A stretch of DNA of 19,682 bases from CAZDDI01 sp964504195. Lineage in GTDB: Bacteria > Chloroflexota > Anaerolineae > B4-G1 > SLSP01. The position numbers were made by a program, and so were the translations under genes. The notes beneath the pieces were generated by a model, which was not told where the DNA came from, made no database searches, and saw only the letters and a program-made list of their open reading frames with translations. The stretch is taken from positions 1 through 19,682 of the forward strand of contig CAZDDI010000067.1 in the NCBI GenBank assembly GCA_964504195.1, read 5' to 3'. Shown here in pieces: positions 7,387-14,683 of the stretch. Numbering within the stretch: position 1 is the stretch's first letter; each line of letters begins with the position of its first letter.

Positions 7387-7423
7387 GCTCCAGATGCGGT
7401 CAGAACGCTCTGGAGCATTTTTG
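7387..7423 (+). terminator. Hairpin with T-run, plus-strand orientation
   Basis: GCTCCAGA (7387-7394) pairs perfectly with TCTGGAGC (7409-7416), with three further GC pairs inside after a bulged T, and ATTTTTG follows. This is a good intrinsic terminator shape for plus-strand transcription. No plus-strand gene ends nearby, so it may insulate the CRISPR region from antisense transcription out of the RM remnants. Confidence 0.5.
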
Positions 7424-7479
7424 TTGCTTACATAATCTAGTGTAGCGCAGATTGACCAACTTGCAACAATATGCTCCGT

Positions 7480-8664
7480 TCACAGTGTAACCGACAACAC
7501 CGTGCCGGGCGGATGTCCGGTACAGCCCTGCACTACCACTGCCCCGGCCAGTTGTGGCTGATAGACGGCCACCCAGGGAGCGGACACCGCGCGTACCAGT
7601 GCGGCCCACAGCCATTGGGGCAACTTGCCGCTGAAGATGACGCCAGCGGTTGATTCACCTACTGGCGCGTGCAACTGCGTGCGCTCTGTCCAGTCCAGGT
7701 ACGTGGTGGGTAATTGTACGCGCCATACATCGCCTTGGGGCAGCTGCTCCACCTGGCCTTGCAGCGGGCTGGTTGCCAACGCCGGGCCAACGGGCAGGGC
7801 CGGTACTTCCAGCCACCCCATGCGCGCATCGAACAAGTAGCAGGGCGCGGGACGGGTGTACCGGGCGAGGGCGGCAATCAACCAATTGGGGCCGCGCCCG
7901 TAAAGCGCCAAGGGCTGCCCCTGGGGGAGATAATCCAACACTTCGGGCAAGGCCGCCGGCTGCCACTGTTGGGGATCTTGCCCTAGTTGGCGGGCCAGCG
8001 CGGGTAAATCGAGCGCCAGTTCTGCCGGAGCGGCGGCGAGATGCTGGCGGGGGAGTCCCTGCGTGACTTGTATGAACCAAGCGGCTAAGCGTTCCACCAG
8101 CGCCGCAAAGAGCGGCCCTTGCGCCACCTGCCCCCGCTCCAGGCCGGCCAGCGTCCCGCGTAACACGGGTGCGCGTGCAGCGAGGTGCTGGCTCCCGTGC
8201 AGTTCCGAGGTGATGTCCGCCAGCACCGGGAGCTGATAGCGCGTAAAACGCTCCGCCCAGAGGGCGCGGCTTGCCGGGTCGGGCGTGAGCAAGATGCCAT
8301 GCGTGCAGGCGGCTAACAGGGTCTCCTGCTCCGGAGTGGGGAGGCCGCCCACATCTACTAGCAGGGGCAAGTGCCGCGCCGCAATATCGCGTTGCAACAG
8401 AGGCAACCAGGCCGCGCTCGGCAACCCTTTGAAGCGCAGATGCCGTACCGTTTCCGGCTCGCTGGCCAAAAACCAATCGCCTTCATAATCCGGCGGATAG
8501 GCGCGCAGCAGATAATGGGGTATTTCACGCTCGCGCAACGCGCGGGTGAGGCTGTAGGCCAGCACGGATTTACCGCTGTGCGGTGGCCCGCCGATGACGA
8601 CGGCGGGTAAATCAAGAAAGTTTGTTTGACTTATCGAACCTATTTCTGTATACTCTGTAGACAT
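7480..8664 (-). CDS. csx3: P-loop NTPase fused to two Csx3-like segments (CRISPR ancillary protein)
   Basis: A 394-residue protein. Residues 20-190 look like a small P-loop NTPase: Walker A GPPHSGKS at 26-33 and a Walker B-like strand LPLLVDVGG at 99-107. The second half holds two segments resembling Csx3: LALYGRGPNWLIAALARY (252-269) with FDARMG (278-283), and VIFSGKLPQWLWAALVR (342-358) with VAVYQPQLAGAVVVQ (365-379). Csx3 (Crn3) is a ring nuclease that degrades cyclic tetra-adenylate, and fusions to AAA-type ATPases are known. The first segment keeps the D-x-R-x-G signature; the second has Gln in both places but keeps the AVVVQ strand. Whether it cleaves cOA is open. The start at ATG 8664 overlaps the divergent CARF-HTH start in one CATG; the longer frame to 8790 would lie entirely inside that gene. 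A GGGGGG tract sits 12 bases upstream. Confidence 0.75.
   Translation of the reverse strand: MSTEYTEIGSISQTNFLDLPAVVIGGPPHSGKSVLAYSLTRALREREIPHYLLRAYPPDYEGDWFLASEPETVRHLRFKGLPSAAWLPLLQRDIAARHLPLLVDVGGLPTPEQETLLAACTHGILLTPDPASRALWAERFTRYQLPVLADITSELHGSQHLAARAPVLRGTLAGLERGQVAQGPLFAALVERLAAWFIQVTQGLPRQHLAAAPAELALDLPALARQLGQDPQQWQPAALPEVLDYLPQGQPLALYGRGPNWLIAALARYTRPAPCYLFDARMGWLEVPALPVGPALATSPLQGQVEQLPQGDVWRVQLPTTYLDWTERTQLHAPVGESTAGVIFSGKLPQWLWAALVRAVSAPWVAVYQPQLAGAVVVQGCTGHPPGTVLSVTL
8626..8654 (+). promoter_or_regulatory. Near-consensus promoter for a leaderless CARF-HTH transcript
   Basis: TTGACT at 8626-8631 and TATACT at 8649-8654 are separated by exactly 17 bases. Transcription should begin about 8661-8663, at or within two bases of the ATG at 8663, so the mRNA would be leaderless or nearly so; no Shine-Dalgarno sequence precedes the ATG. 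The promoter lies inside the first codons of the divergent Csx3-like gene. Confidence 0.65.
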
Positions 8665-8673
8665 GACGCTACA
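8656..8673. promoter_or_regulatory. Operator-like dyad over both divergent start codons
   Basis: TGTAG at 8656-8660 and CTACA at 8669-8673 are perfect inverted half-sites with 8 bases between, centred on the shared CATG and overlapping the expected transcription start. A DNA-binding dimer here would control both divergent genes. The adjacent CARF-HTH protein is the obvious candidate, giving autoregulation. Short dyads arise by chance, so this is only a candidate. Confidence 0.4.
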
Positions 8674-9559
8674 CAGCCCCCCTTCATTGGATAGTACAAC
8701 GGTATTGGTCACGCTGGGCGGCCAGGCCCAGGTGGTGACGTTGGCGCTGGATGCCCTGTTAGCCAGCGGTGAAACCTTCGATACGGTCAACGTGCTGCAC
8801 CTGGCCGCGGAGCAACCCCGGGTGCAGCGCGCCCTGGCACAGTTACAACAGGAATTTGCCAGCGGCTATTATGGCGCGCGCCCCGTTACCTGGCGCGCAC
8901 AATCCTTGCATGCAGGCGGCGCGCCCCTGACGGCGATCAGCTCCGGGCGTACCGCGGAGGCGGTCTGGAATCAGGCCCGCGATCTGCTGCGCGCGCTCAA
9001 GCAGGCCGGGCAACGGCTGCACCTCTGTCTAGCCGGCGGGCCGCGGCTGTTGGCAATGACGTTGCTGAGCGCGGCCTGGCTGCATTGCGATCACCGCGAT
9101 TGCCTTTGGCATCTCTATACCCCGCCGGAGTTTCTGGCGCAGGCCCGCGAAGGGGCCATCCTCCACGCGCCGCCAGAAGTAGCGGTGCAGCTCATTCCAG
9201 TGCCCTTTGTGCCATGGGGCAGTTACTTCCCGGCCTTGCACGAAATGACACAACCCCGCCCTGCCGCGGTGGCACCAACTGAAACGCAACCTTGCACGGC
9301 GGTCTGGGCGCAACTCACGTTGCGCGAGCGCGAAGTGCTCACGGTACTGGCCGCTGGTCGGTTGCCCCAAGAAGCCGCCACCGATCTGGGCATCACGCTC
9401 AAGACGTTGGATACCCACAAGACGCGCATTCTGGCCGAGTGCCGGGTAGCCTGGGCGCTCCCCGAAGGCACGCGGATTACCTATCACTTTCTCCGCGACA
9501 AGTTCGCGGCCTGGTTGGACTGGCGCGCGCAGCAGCCCCCCTCTCTAGCGTCATTATAA
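8663..9559 (+). CDS. CARF-domain protein with C-terminal LuxR-type HTH
   Basis: A 298-residue putative cOA-responsive transcription factor. Residues ~12-190 form a CARF domain of the NE0113/Csm6-like type: VLVTLGGQAQVVTLALDALL at 14-33 (first strand and ligand loop) and LCLAGGPRLLAMTLLSAAWL at 121-140 (the second ligand motif), then LWHLYTP. A proline-rich linker (~195-212) leads to LTLREREVLTVLAAGRLPQE and AATDLGITLKTLDTHKTRIL (218-257), a LuxR/GerE-type HTH with the usual L-T-x-R-E-x-EVL opening. CARF domains bind cyclic oligoadenylate made by Cas10, and some members of this family are ring nucleases. The best-known CARF regulators (Csa3) carry a winged helix, so LuxR type is less usual. 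ATG 8663 is used because of the promoter just upstream; TTG 8705 is an alternative. It precedes cas10 by 185 bases on the same strand. Confidence 0.8.
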   Translation: MTLHSPPSLDSTTVLVTLGGQAQVVTLALDALLASGETFDTVNVLHLAAEQPRVQRALAQLQQEFASGYYGARPVTWRAQSLHAGGAPLTAISSGRTAEAVWNQARDLLRALKQAGQRLHLCLAGGPRLLAMTLLSAAWLHCDHRDCLWHLYTPPEFLAQAREGAILHAPPEVAVQLIPVPFVPWGSYFPALHEMTQPRPAAVAPTETQPCTAVWAQLTLREREVLTVLAAGRLPQEAATDLGITLKTLDTHKTRILAECRVAWALPEGTRITYHFLRDKFAAWLDWRAQQPPSLASL

Positions 9560-9580
9560 CGGTAAGGCGCGCGCGGCGCA

Positions 9581-9596
9581 TCAGAGAAACCTCTGA
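9581..9596. promoter_or_regulatory. 16-bp dyad in the cas10 upstream region
   Basis: TCAGAG-AAAC-CTCTGA is a perfect 6-bp inverted repeat with a 4-base spacer, 149 bases before the cas10 start and 22 bases after the CARF-HTH stop. It lacks a U-tract, so it is not a good terminator; an operator for the cas operon is possible. Confidence 0.35.
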
Positions 9597-9665
9597 GAAA
9601 AAATCAGAACTTTATCTGTAGCCAACCGCCGGGAATTGCAGTACACTAAAAGTGGATGCGTTCCG

Positions 9666-9702
9666 GCGGGGCGGGAGGCGCGGATTGCGCCACCTGCCCC
9701 GC
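9666..9702 (+). promoter_or_regulatory. Strong hairpin in the cas10 leader
   Basis: GCGGGGC (9666-9672) pairs with GCCCCGC (9696-9702), and GGCGC (9677-9681) with GCGCC (9687-9691), with a nearly paired middle and loop GGATT. That gives about 15 of 16 possible pairs, one of them G-T and one A-A mismatch. It ends 42 bases before the cas10 ATG and has no following T-run. If transcription starts upstream it forms in the cas mRNA leader; a role in stability or control is inference. Other than this and the dyad at 9581, the 185-base gap between CARF-HTH and cas10 shows only a weak -10-like TACACT near 9642. Confidence 0.5.
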
Positions 9703-9744
9703 CACTCCTGGATGGCTACAGCAGGCATACCGCAAGGAGGTAGC

Positions 9745-12216
9745 ATGGAGAACAAGCGAGAATCGGTGTATCTGGCCGCGCTGGCGGGGTTGTTGCATGA
9801 TGTGGGGAAGTTTACCGGGCGTGCCGGTATTGGATCAAAAATTGACGATAAGCGCGAGCAAAAGGAGGTGGGATATTGGCATGCCGAACATAGCCAGACA
9901 TTTGTAGATGCTTATGTGCTATCTCCATTGCGAGCGCGCTTGGGCGTGGTGCGTTATCATCACCGCCCGGATAGAACGCCAACCGAGCAAAGCGAGGTAA
10001 CAGCATTAGCGCGCCTGGTGCATTTAGCCGATGGCTGGTCGGCAGGGGAACGCATAACAGGGATGCAGGAGCGGTCGGCGGCTGGCGCGACGCCGTTGTT
10101 ACCCATTCTCTCTCAATTGAAGTTGGTTAATGGACCATCAGAGGAGCAATGGAAATACCGTGTCCAGTCGCTTGTCTTGACGCAGGAGTCACTGTTTCCG
10201 GTTAACCTGAACGAGGAGCCGGTTGGCGACCTGCCTGCCCAGTACAAGAGCCTGTGGGATAAGGAAATGCGCCCGGAACTGGATGCCTGGAAACGCGCCG
10301 ATGGTTGGGAAAAACAAGACATCGAAGCATACTTTACTACCCTAATGGCGCTATTGCAAAAATATCTTACTTTTGTTCCATCAGCGACGCCCTGGCAAGC
10401 AGACGAAGATGATCGCGTAGTGCCCGATGTGTCGCTCTATGACCATCTGAAAACAACCGCGGCAATTGCAGCCTGCCTGCGTGCTGGTTTCAACGATACG
10501 GAAATTATGGCGCTGACGCAACAAACGCAGGAACCGGTCGCGGTGCTCGTGCGCGGTGACCTTTCTGGCATCCAAGACTTTATCTACCGGATTACACGCC
10601 CGGATGGCGAGCGTTCGTTCCGCGAGACGGCGCGGCGATTACGTGGGCGTTCGTTCCACCTGACCTTGTTGGGCGAGGTTGTTGCGCAGTGGCTCATTCG
10701 CTCCCTGGGGTTGACGCCGGCCAATCTGCTGTTCTGCGGCGGCGGGCGGTTCGACATTCTTGCGCCGCGGAATGCCGCAGAGCAAATAGAGAAACTCCAA
10801 AGGCAGTTGGAAGATTGGTTATTGGATGCGTTTCACGGCGAGTTAGCCATTGCGGTGGCCTGCGAGCCGGTCAGTCCGCAGGATTTCAGCAATATGCGGC
10901 AGGTATATCTGGCAGTGGAAAACTCTCTGGCCGACCAAAAAGAGCGTAAATGGCGACGCCAATTGACGCAACGCGAGTTTTTTGTTTCGGAGCGAGATGA
11001 ATGGGATGCCTGCCCGGTCTGCCAACTGGAAGCGTCCCAAGGTGTGTGTCGCCAATGCACCTTACATGCCAGGATTGGGCGCATCTTACCGCGCGTTGCC
11101 TACCTCGCCCTCTTGCCTGGACAGGTCAACAACGATCAGGATGACATTCTATCTGTCACATTTGAAAAGTTGGATACCACTGCTGTACTGCTGACTGAAC
11201 GAGGTGCAGAAAAGTTCTTGCCGGCTCAGAAAGTTGGGGCAGTCTATCGGCTCACGGATAGCGATTTTCGCCGTGATGCCTGGGGGCAGTTGGGACAGGG
11301 ATTCCGCTTCCTGGCAAATAGCGTTCCCACGTTTACCCAACCGGTTGTGTTGCCAGGGCGTGAAACGGACGACATCCCTCACGCTGGGGATGGACTGGAC
11401 TTTGAAGAAATCGCCTATCTGAGCACCGGCAGCCAAAAGTTGGGCGTGTTAAAAGCCGACGTGGATCACCTGGGGCTACTGTTTTCCGAAGCGTTGGAGC
11501 CACTGACGATTTCGCGTTTGGCGGCGTTGAGCGGGGCTATTGACCGGTTCTTCTCCGGCTATGTCAACGTGCTGACACAAGCGCTTTTTGAAGAATGGCA
11601 ACAAGGCGAAGGTAAAGGGCATCCCTGGCGCGATAAAGTGGACGGTCTGTTTTATGTGGCCTATGCCGGCGGCGACGACTTGTTTATCATCGGCCCGTGG
11701 GATGCTACGATTTCACTGGCACAGCGACTAGAAAACGAGTGGCGCACTTATGCCTGTGAGAACCCCGATGTGACACTTTCGGCAGGTATCGTACTGGCTA
11801 AACCGCACCATCCAATTCAGCGGATGGCAACGGCTGTCAGTATTGCAGAGAAAAAAGCCAAAGACGAGGGGAGAAACCGCTGCACGTTGTTCGGGCGAGC
11901 AGTCGAGTGGCTAAGCGACACAGAAGGCAAAGGATTGACCTGGGCGTTGAACCAAGCGCAGGAGTTGCAAAGGGAGGTGGAAGGCAAACAGTTCCCGCGC
12001 ACATTGATTCATGATTTGGGACGCTTGTATCGCTACCAATATAAACCCAAGACAGGAGAACCCAAACCGCTATGGCGCCCACACCTCTACTATGTTTTGA
12101 CTCGCCGGTTAGGTGGAGAGCGTGAGAAATGGAGGCAAATTGTGTTACAGGCTATCACACAGCACACATTACCAATCATAGTTTCGTATGTCAGTCTAAT
12201 CACGAGGAGGGATTAA
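9745..12216 (+). CDS. cas10: Cas10/Csm1, type III-A large subunit and cOA synthetase
   Basis: An 823-residue Csm1-type Cas10. The N-terminal HD domain has LLHDVGKF (His18-Asp19) followed by HAEHS and VRYHHRPDRT, then a conserved Asp in LVHLADGW, so target-activated single-strand DNA cleavage is likely intact. A zinc-binding knuckle is formed by Cys423, Cys426, Cys435 and Cys438 (CPVC...CRQC). The palm-2 domain has YAGGDDLFIIG with GGDD at 642-645, the metal site for making cyclic oligoadenylate from ATP once target RNA is bound. The start is ATG 9745, preceded by AAGGAGGT; the upstream in-frame ATG at 9652 would translate through the leader hairpin and is rejected. It heads the csm operon, ending one base before csm2. 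Length is close to usual for Csm1 (about 750-850). Confidence 0.95.
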   Translation: MENKRESVYLAALAGLLHDVGKFTGRAGIGSKIDDKREQKEVGYWHAEHSQTFVDAYVLSPLRARLGVVRYHHRPDRTPTEQSEVTALARLVHLADGWSAGERITGMQERSAAGATPLLPILSQLKLVNGPSEEQWKYRVQSLVLTQESLFPVNLNEEPVGDLPAQYKSLWDKEMRPELDAWKRADGWEKQDIEAYFTTLMALLQKYLTFVPSATPWQADEDDRVVPDVSLYDHLKTTAAIAACLRAGFNDTEIMALTQQTQEPVAVLVRGDLSGIQDFIYRITRPDGERSFRETARRLRGRSFHLTLLGEVVAQWLIRSLGLTPANLLFCGGGRFDILAPRNAAEQIEKLQRQLEDWLLDAFHGELAIAVACEPVSPQDFSNMRQVYLAVENSLADQKERKWRRQLTQREFFVSERDEWDACPVCQLEASQGVCRQCTLHARIGRILPRVAYLALLPGQVNNDQDDILSVTFEKLDTTAVLLTERGAEKFLPAQKVGAVYRLTDSDFRRDAWGQLGQGFRFLANSVPTFTQPVVLPGRETDDIPHAGDGLDFEEIAYLSTGSQKLGVLKADVDHLGLLFSEALEPLTISRLAALSGAIDRFFSGYVNVLTQALFEEWQQGEGKGHPWRDKVDGLFYVAYAGGDDLFIIGPWDATISLAQRLENEWRTYACENPDVTLSAGIVLAKPHHPIQRMATAVSIAEKKAKDEGRNRCTLFGRAVEWLSDTEGKGLTWALNQAQELQREVEGKQFPRTLIHDLGRLYRYQYKPKTGEPKPLWRPHLYYVLTRRLGGEREKWRQIVLQAITQHTLPIIVSYVSLITRRD

Positions 12217-12217
12217 G

Positions 12218-12655
12218 ATGGCAGAGCGTAGAGATAGATCTGAACGCCAGTCCGCCGCACGGGAAGTTATGCAACGCATTCAGCAGTTAGGGACTTTGAA
12301 GGAATTATCCCAGGCTGAGTTTGCAGAGGAGAGTGGGTTGGCTTACCGTCTGGCTCAAGAATTCAGCGGCGAAAAGTTGAAACCCACTCAATTGCGTAAA
12401 GTCTTTCACGAGTTTAAGCGTATTCAGCGTGACGTGCAACGCACGCGGACTTTTGACCGCGGCCGTTTGGTGATGTTGATGCCCATTCTGGCTTATGGTG
12501 TAGGTCGAAAGCACCTACCCAAAGAGTTTTACGATATCTTGAAACTGTGCCTTAGCTCCCAAAAACTTCAAGACGCTGATGATTTCAATCGCGCGGTAGA
12601 GTTTATGGAGGCTATTATGGCTTATCACAAGTATCTCAACCCCAAGGGAGGCTAA
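12218..12655 (+). CDS. csm2: Csm2, type III-A small subunit
   Basis: A 145-residue all-helical protein, the small subunit that lines the belly of the Csm complex along the crRNA-target duplex. The family signature LKPTQLRKVFHEFKRIQRDV is seen at residues ~46-65, followed by LVMLMPILAYGVGR and FYDILKLCL. It starts one base after the cas10 stop with GAGGAGGGA as ribosome-binding site and ends two bases before csm3, consistent with translational coupling. The first ~20 residues are charged. Size and motif agree with Csm2 and I see no damage. Confidence 0.9.
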   Translation: MAERRDRSERQSAAREVMQRIQQLGTLKELSQAEFAEESGLAYRLAQEFSGEKLKPTQLRKVFHEFKRIQRDVQRTRTFDRGRLVMLMPILAYGVGRKHLPKEFYDILKLCLSSQKLQDADDFNRAVEFMEAIMAYHKYLNPKGG

Positions 12656-12657
12656 CA

Positions 12658-13503
12658 ATGGACCTGCAATTCAAAGGCAAATACATTCTGCGCGGCGAAA
12701 TTGTCTGTGTGACCGGGCTGCACATCGGCGGCTCGACGGAAGGCATCGAAATCGGCGGGGTGGATAATCCCGTGCTCAAAGACCCTTTGACCGAAATGCC
12801 CTACATCCCCGGCTCATCGTTGAAGGGGAAAATCCGTAGTTTGTTAGAATGGCAATGGGGACAAATCAAAGCGCATAGCAGTCACAGCAAAGAAGGCAAA
12901 GCCAGTTACGCCGCCTATGCCTGTGAGGAATTGAAAAAGAAGCGCGATGAGTGTGCAACACCTAAAGAACAGCAGGAGTGGGACCGAGCATTCGCGCTGG
13001 CGCGACTTTGTGGCCCAGCCAGTGATGATGCAAAAGTGCGTGAAACAGCCGGTCCCACGCGCCTGACTGTGCGCGATGCGTTCCCGACGCCCGCGACTAT
13101 TGAACAATGGCAAGAATGGCTCGGCGAGGGCATCTATACCGAAATCAAGATCGAAAATGCCATTGACCGTGTGACCTCCGAAGCCAATCCGCGCCCGATG
13201 GAGCGCGTGCCGGCCGGCTCGGCTTTTGCGTTTGAGATGGTCTTTGACATGTACCGCGACGAGGACAGCGACCTGTTCAAAGACCTGTTCGCGGCGATGC
13301 ACCTGCTGGAAAGCAGCGCCTTGGGCGGCTCCGGTTCGCGCGGGCACGGGCAAGTGCGCTTCCAGAGCTTGGAATTGGAATGGCGCTCATTGGAATACTA
13401 TCGCAATGGCGGGGAACCCCCGAAGGTGAGTTTACCCGCGACCGAGGTTGCGGAGGCCAAGCAAAAATTCGACAAAATCCAATGGCCGCATAAGAGCCAG
13501 TAG
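12658..13503 (+). CDS. csm3: Csm3, type III-A backbone RAMP and target RNase
   Basis: A 281-residue Cas7-like RAMP that polymerises along the crRNA and cleaves target RNA at 6-nt intervals. VTGLHIGGSTEGIEIGGVDN at 18-37 leads into DPLTEMPYIPGSSLKGKIR; Asp36 is in the position of the catalytic Asp of Csm3 proteins (Asp32/33 in studied homologues). The C-terminal glycine-rich loop ALGGSGSRGHGQVRF confirms a RAMP. Residues ~65-110 (SLLEWQWGQIKAHSSHSKEG onward, Lys/Glu-rich) are a helical insertion making it longer than the common ~220-250. Its ribosome-binding site GGGAGG lies in the csm2 end. Its TAG stop is part of a stem-loop that separates it from csm4. Confidence 0.93.
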   Translation: MDLQFKGKYILRGEIVCVTGLHIGGSTEGIEIGGVDNPVLKDPLTEMPYIPGSSLKGKIRSLLEWQWGQIKAHSSHSKEGKASYAAYACEELKKKRDECATPKEQQEWDRAFALARLCGPASDDAKVRETAGPTRLTVRDAFPTPATIEQWQEWLGEGIYTEIKIENAIDRVTSEANPRPMERVPAGSAFAFEMVFDMYRDEDSDLFKDLFAAMHLLESSALGGSGSRGHGQVRFQSLELEWRSLEYYRNGGEPPKVSLPATEVAEAKQKFDKIQWPHKSQ

Positions 13504-13525
13504 GATGCTCGCTTGAGGCATCCTA
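13501..13525 (+). promoter_or_regulatory. Intercistronic stem-loop between csm3 and csm4
   Basis: TAGGATGC (13501-13508, including the csm3 stop) pairs perfectly with GCATCCTA (13518-13525) across a 9-base loop. No T-run follows; GGAAGGAGGTGAT and the csm4 ATG do. This is the only clear gap in the csm2-csm5 run. It may mark an mRNA processing or stability point setting subunit ratios, which is inference. Confidence 0.55.
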
Positions 13526-13549
13526 TCCATACTCCGGGAAGGAGGTGAT

Positions 13550-14683
13550 ATGAGCATTTACGCTGTAGAGTTCCGCCCTTACGGGCCGTTGCAAGGCGCA
13601 TTGGAATCCGATACGCTCTTTGGCGCGGTCTGTTGGGCGATACGGATATTGGGTTTGGCCGACGTGGGGGCCATGTTGGCCGATTTTGAAGCGTCGCCGC
13701 GTTTTGCGTTTTCGTCGGTGTTTCCGGTGCTGTGGGCGAAAAAGGGCGAGCCGGTGCAGTTCTACCCAATGCCGGCGCTGCCCAAACCCCGGCACGCTCA
13801 GGTACAGCGCTGGGCCGATGAACTGGCGCGGCAAGATAGCAAACAGCGCGTCGGCAAAAAAGCCCTTGTGACCACGCAGGAAAAGGTCAAGCGCCTGGAA
13901 AAGGTAACGCTGGTATCCGAGGCTGTTTTCACCCAAATTGTAAACGGTTGGGGTTGGGATGAGATATATCTGAAGATTGGCAGCGGACCAGGATGGATAG
14001 AACAAGTTGGCAACACTTTGCTGACGTATGAGGAGCGCAAGCGGTACAGCGATGAAGCGCCAGAGCGATTGACTTTCTTCCGCGACGAAGGCGTTCAACA
14101 CAACCAAATTGACCGCGTGCGCGGAGCAACGGCAGAAGGTTTGCTCTTTCACGAAACAGAGACCGTTTTCCAGCCAAATGTGGGATTGTGGGCCGCGTTG
14201 TGGGTCGCTGATGACGCCGATGTGGCGCGTCTTGTCCGCCCGGCGCTGCGCTATCTGGCCGATAGCGGCCTGGGCGCCAACCGCAGTGTGGGACGCGGGC
14301 ATTTCAGGGAAATCAATGTGTCCGATGCGCCATTGAGCCTCCCGCGCGCCGAGAACGCCAATGCTTTTGTGACGCTTTCGCGCTATATACCCAATGATCA
14401 GGAATGGTTGCCGGATGCCGAGCCGCTGCGTTATCGCCTGCTCAACCTGTGGCCCAAACGCGAAAAGAAATACGCGCACCTCGCGCCGACGCAAAGCGCG
14501 CCGGTGTACAAACGCCGCGCGCGCATGTTCGTGCCTGGCTCGGTGTTCCCCAACCCTAAACCGGCGGCGGTCGTGGGACGGTTGGTTTCGCTGGTGGATG
14601 CCGCTCCAGATGGCTGGACGGTCTACCAGAGCGGCCTGGCGCTGACGGTGCGGGCAAGGATAGGAGGAGAGAGCAATGCCTGA
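13550..14683 (+). CDS. csm4: Csm4, type III-A 5'-handle-binding RAMP
   Basis: A 377-residue Cas5-like RAMP that caps the complex at the crRNA 5' tag and contacts Cas10. The N-terminus AVEFRPYGPLQGALESDTLF is typical Csm4, where the conserved SDTLFGA segment starts the first ferredoxin fold. HNQIDRVRGATAEGLLF at 184-200 is the usual central motif, and GLGANRSVGRGHF at 240-252 is the glycine-rich RAMP loop. The C-terminal half ends with VYKRRARMFVPGSVFP, also typical. The start follows GGAAGGAGGTG with good spacing, and the end overlaps csm5 by 8 bases, a sign of coupling. Length is somewhat above the common ~300 because of a Lys-rich stretch near 95-118. Confidence 0.92.
   Translation: MSIYAVEFRPYGPLQGALESDTLFGAVCWAIRILGLADVGAMLADFEASPRFAFSSVFPVLWAKKGEPVQFYPMPALPKPRHAQVQRWADELARQDSKQRVGKKALVTTQEKVKRLEKVTLVSEAVFTQIVNGWGWDEIYLKIGSGPGWIEQVGNTLLTYEERKRYSDEAPERLTFFRDEGVQHNQIDRVRGATAEGLLFHETETVFQPNVGLWAALWVADDADVARLVRPALRYLADSGLGANRSVGRGHFREINVSDAPLSLPRAENANAFVTLSRYIPNDQEWLPDAEPLRYRLLNLWPKREKKYAHLAPTQSAPVYKRRARMFVPGSVFPNPKPAAVVGRLVSLVDAAPDGWTVYQSGLALTVRARIGGESNA

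Noticed and set aside
9652..9744. cas10 start at ATG 9652
   Set aside because: It would translate the leader hairpin, lacks a ribosome-binding site and adds 31 residues before the conserved HD start, whereas ATG 9745 has AAGGAGGT.
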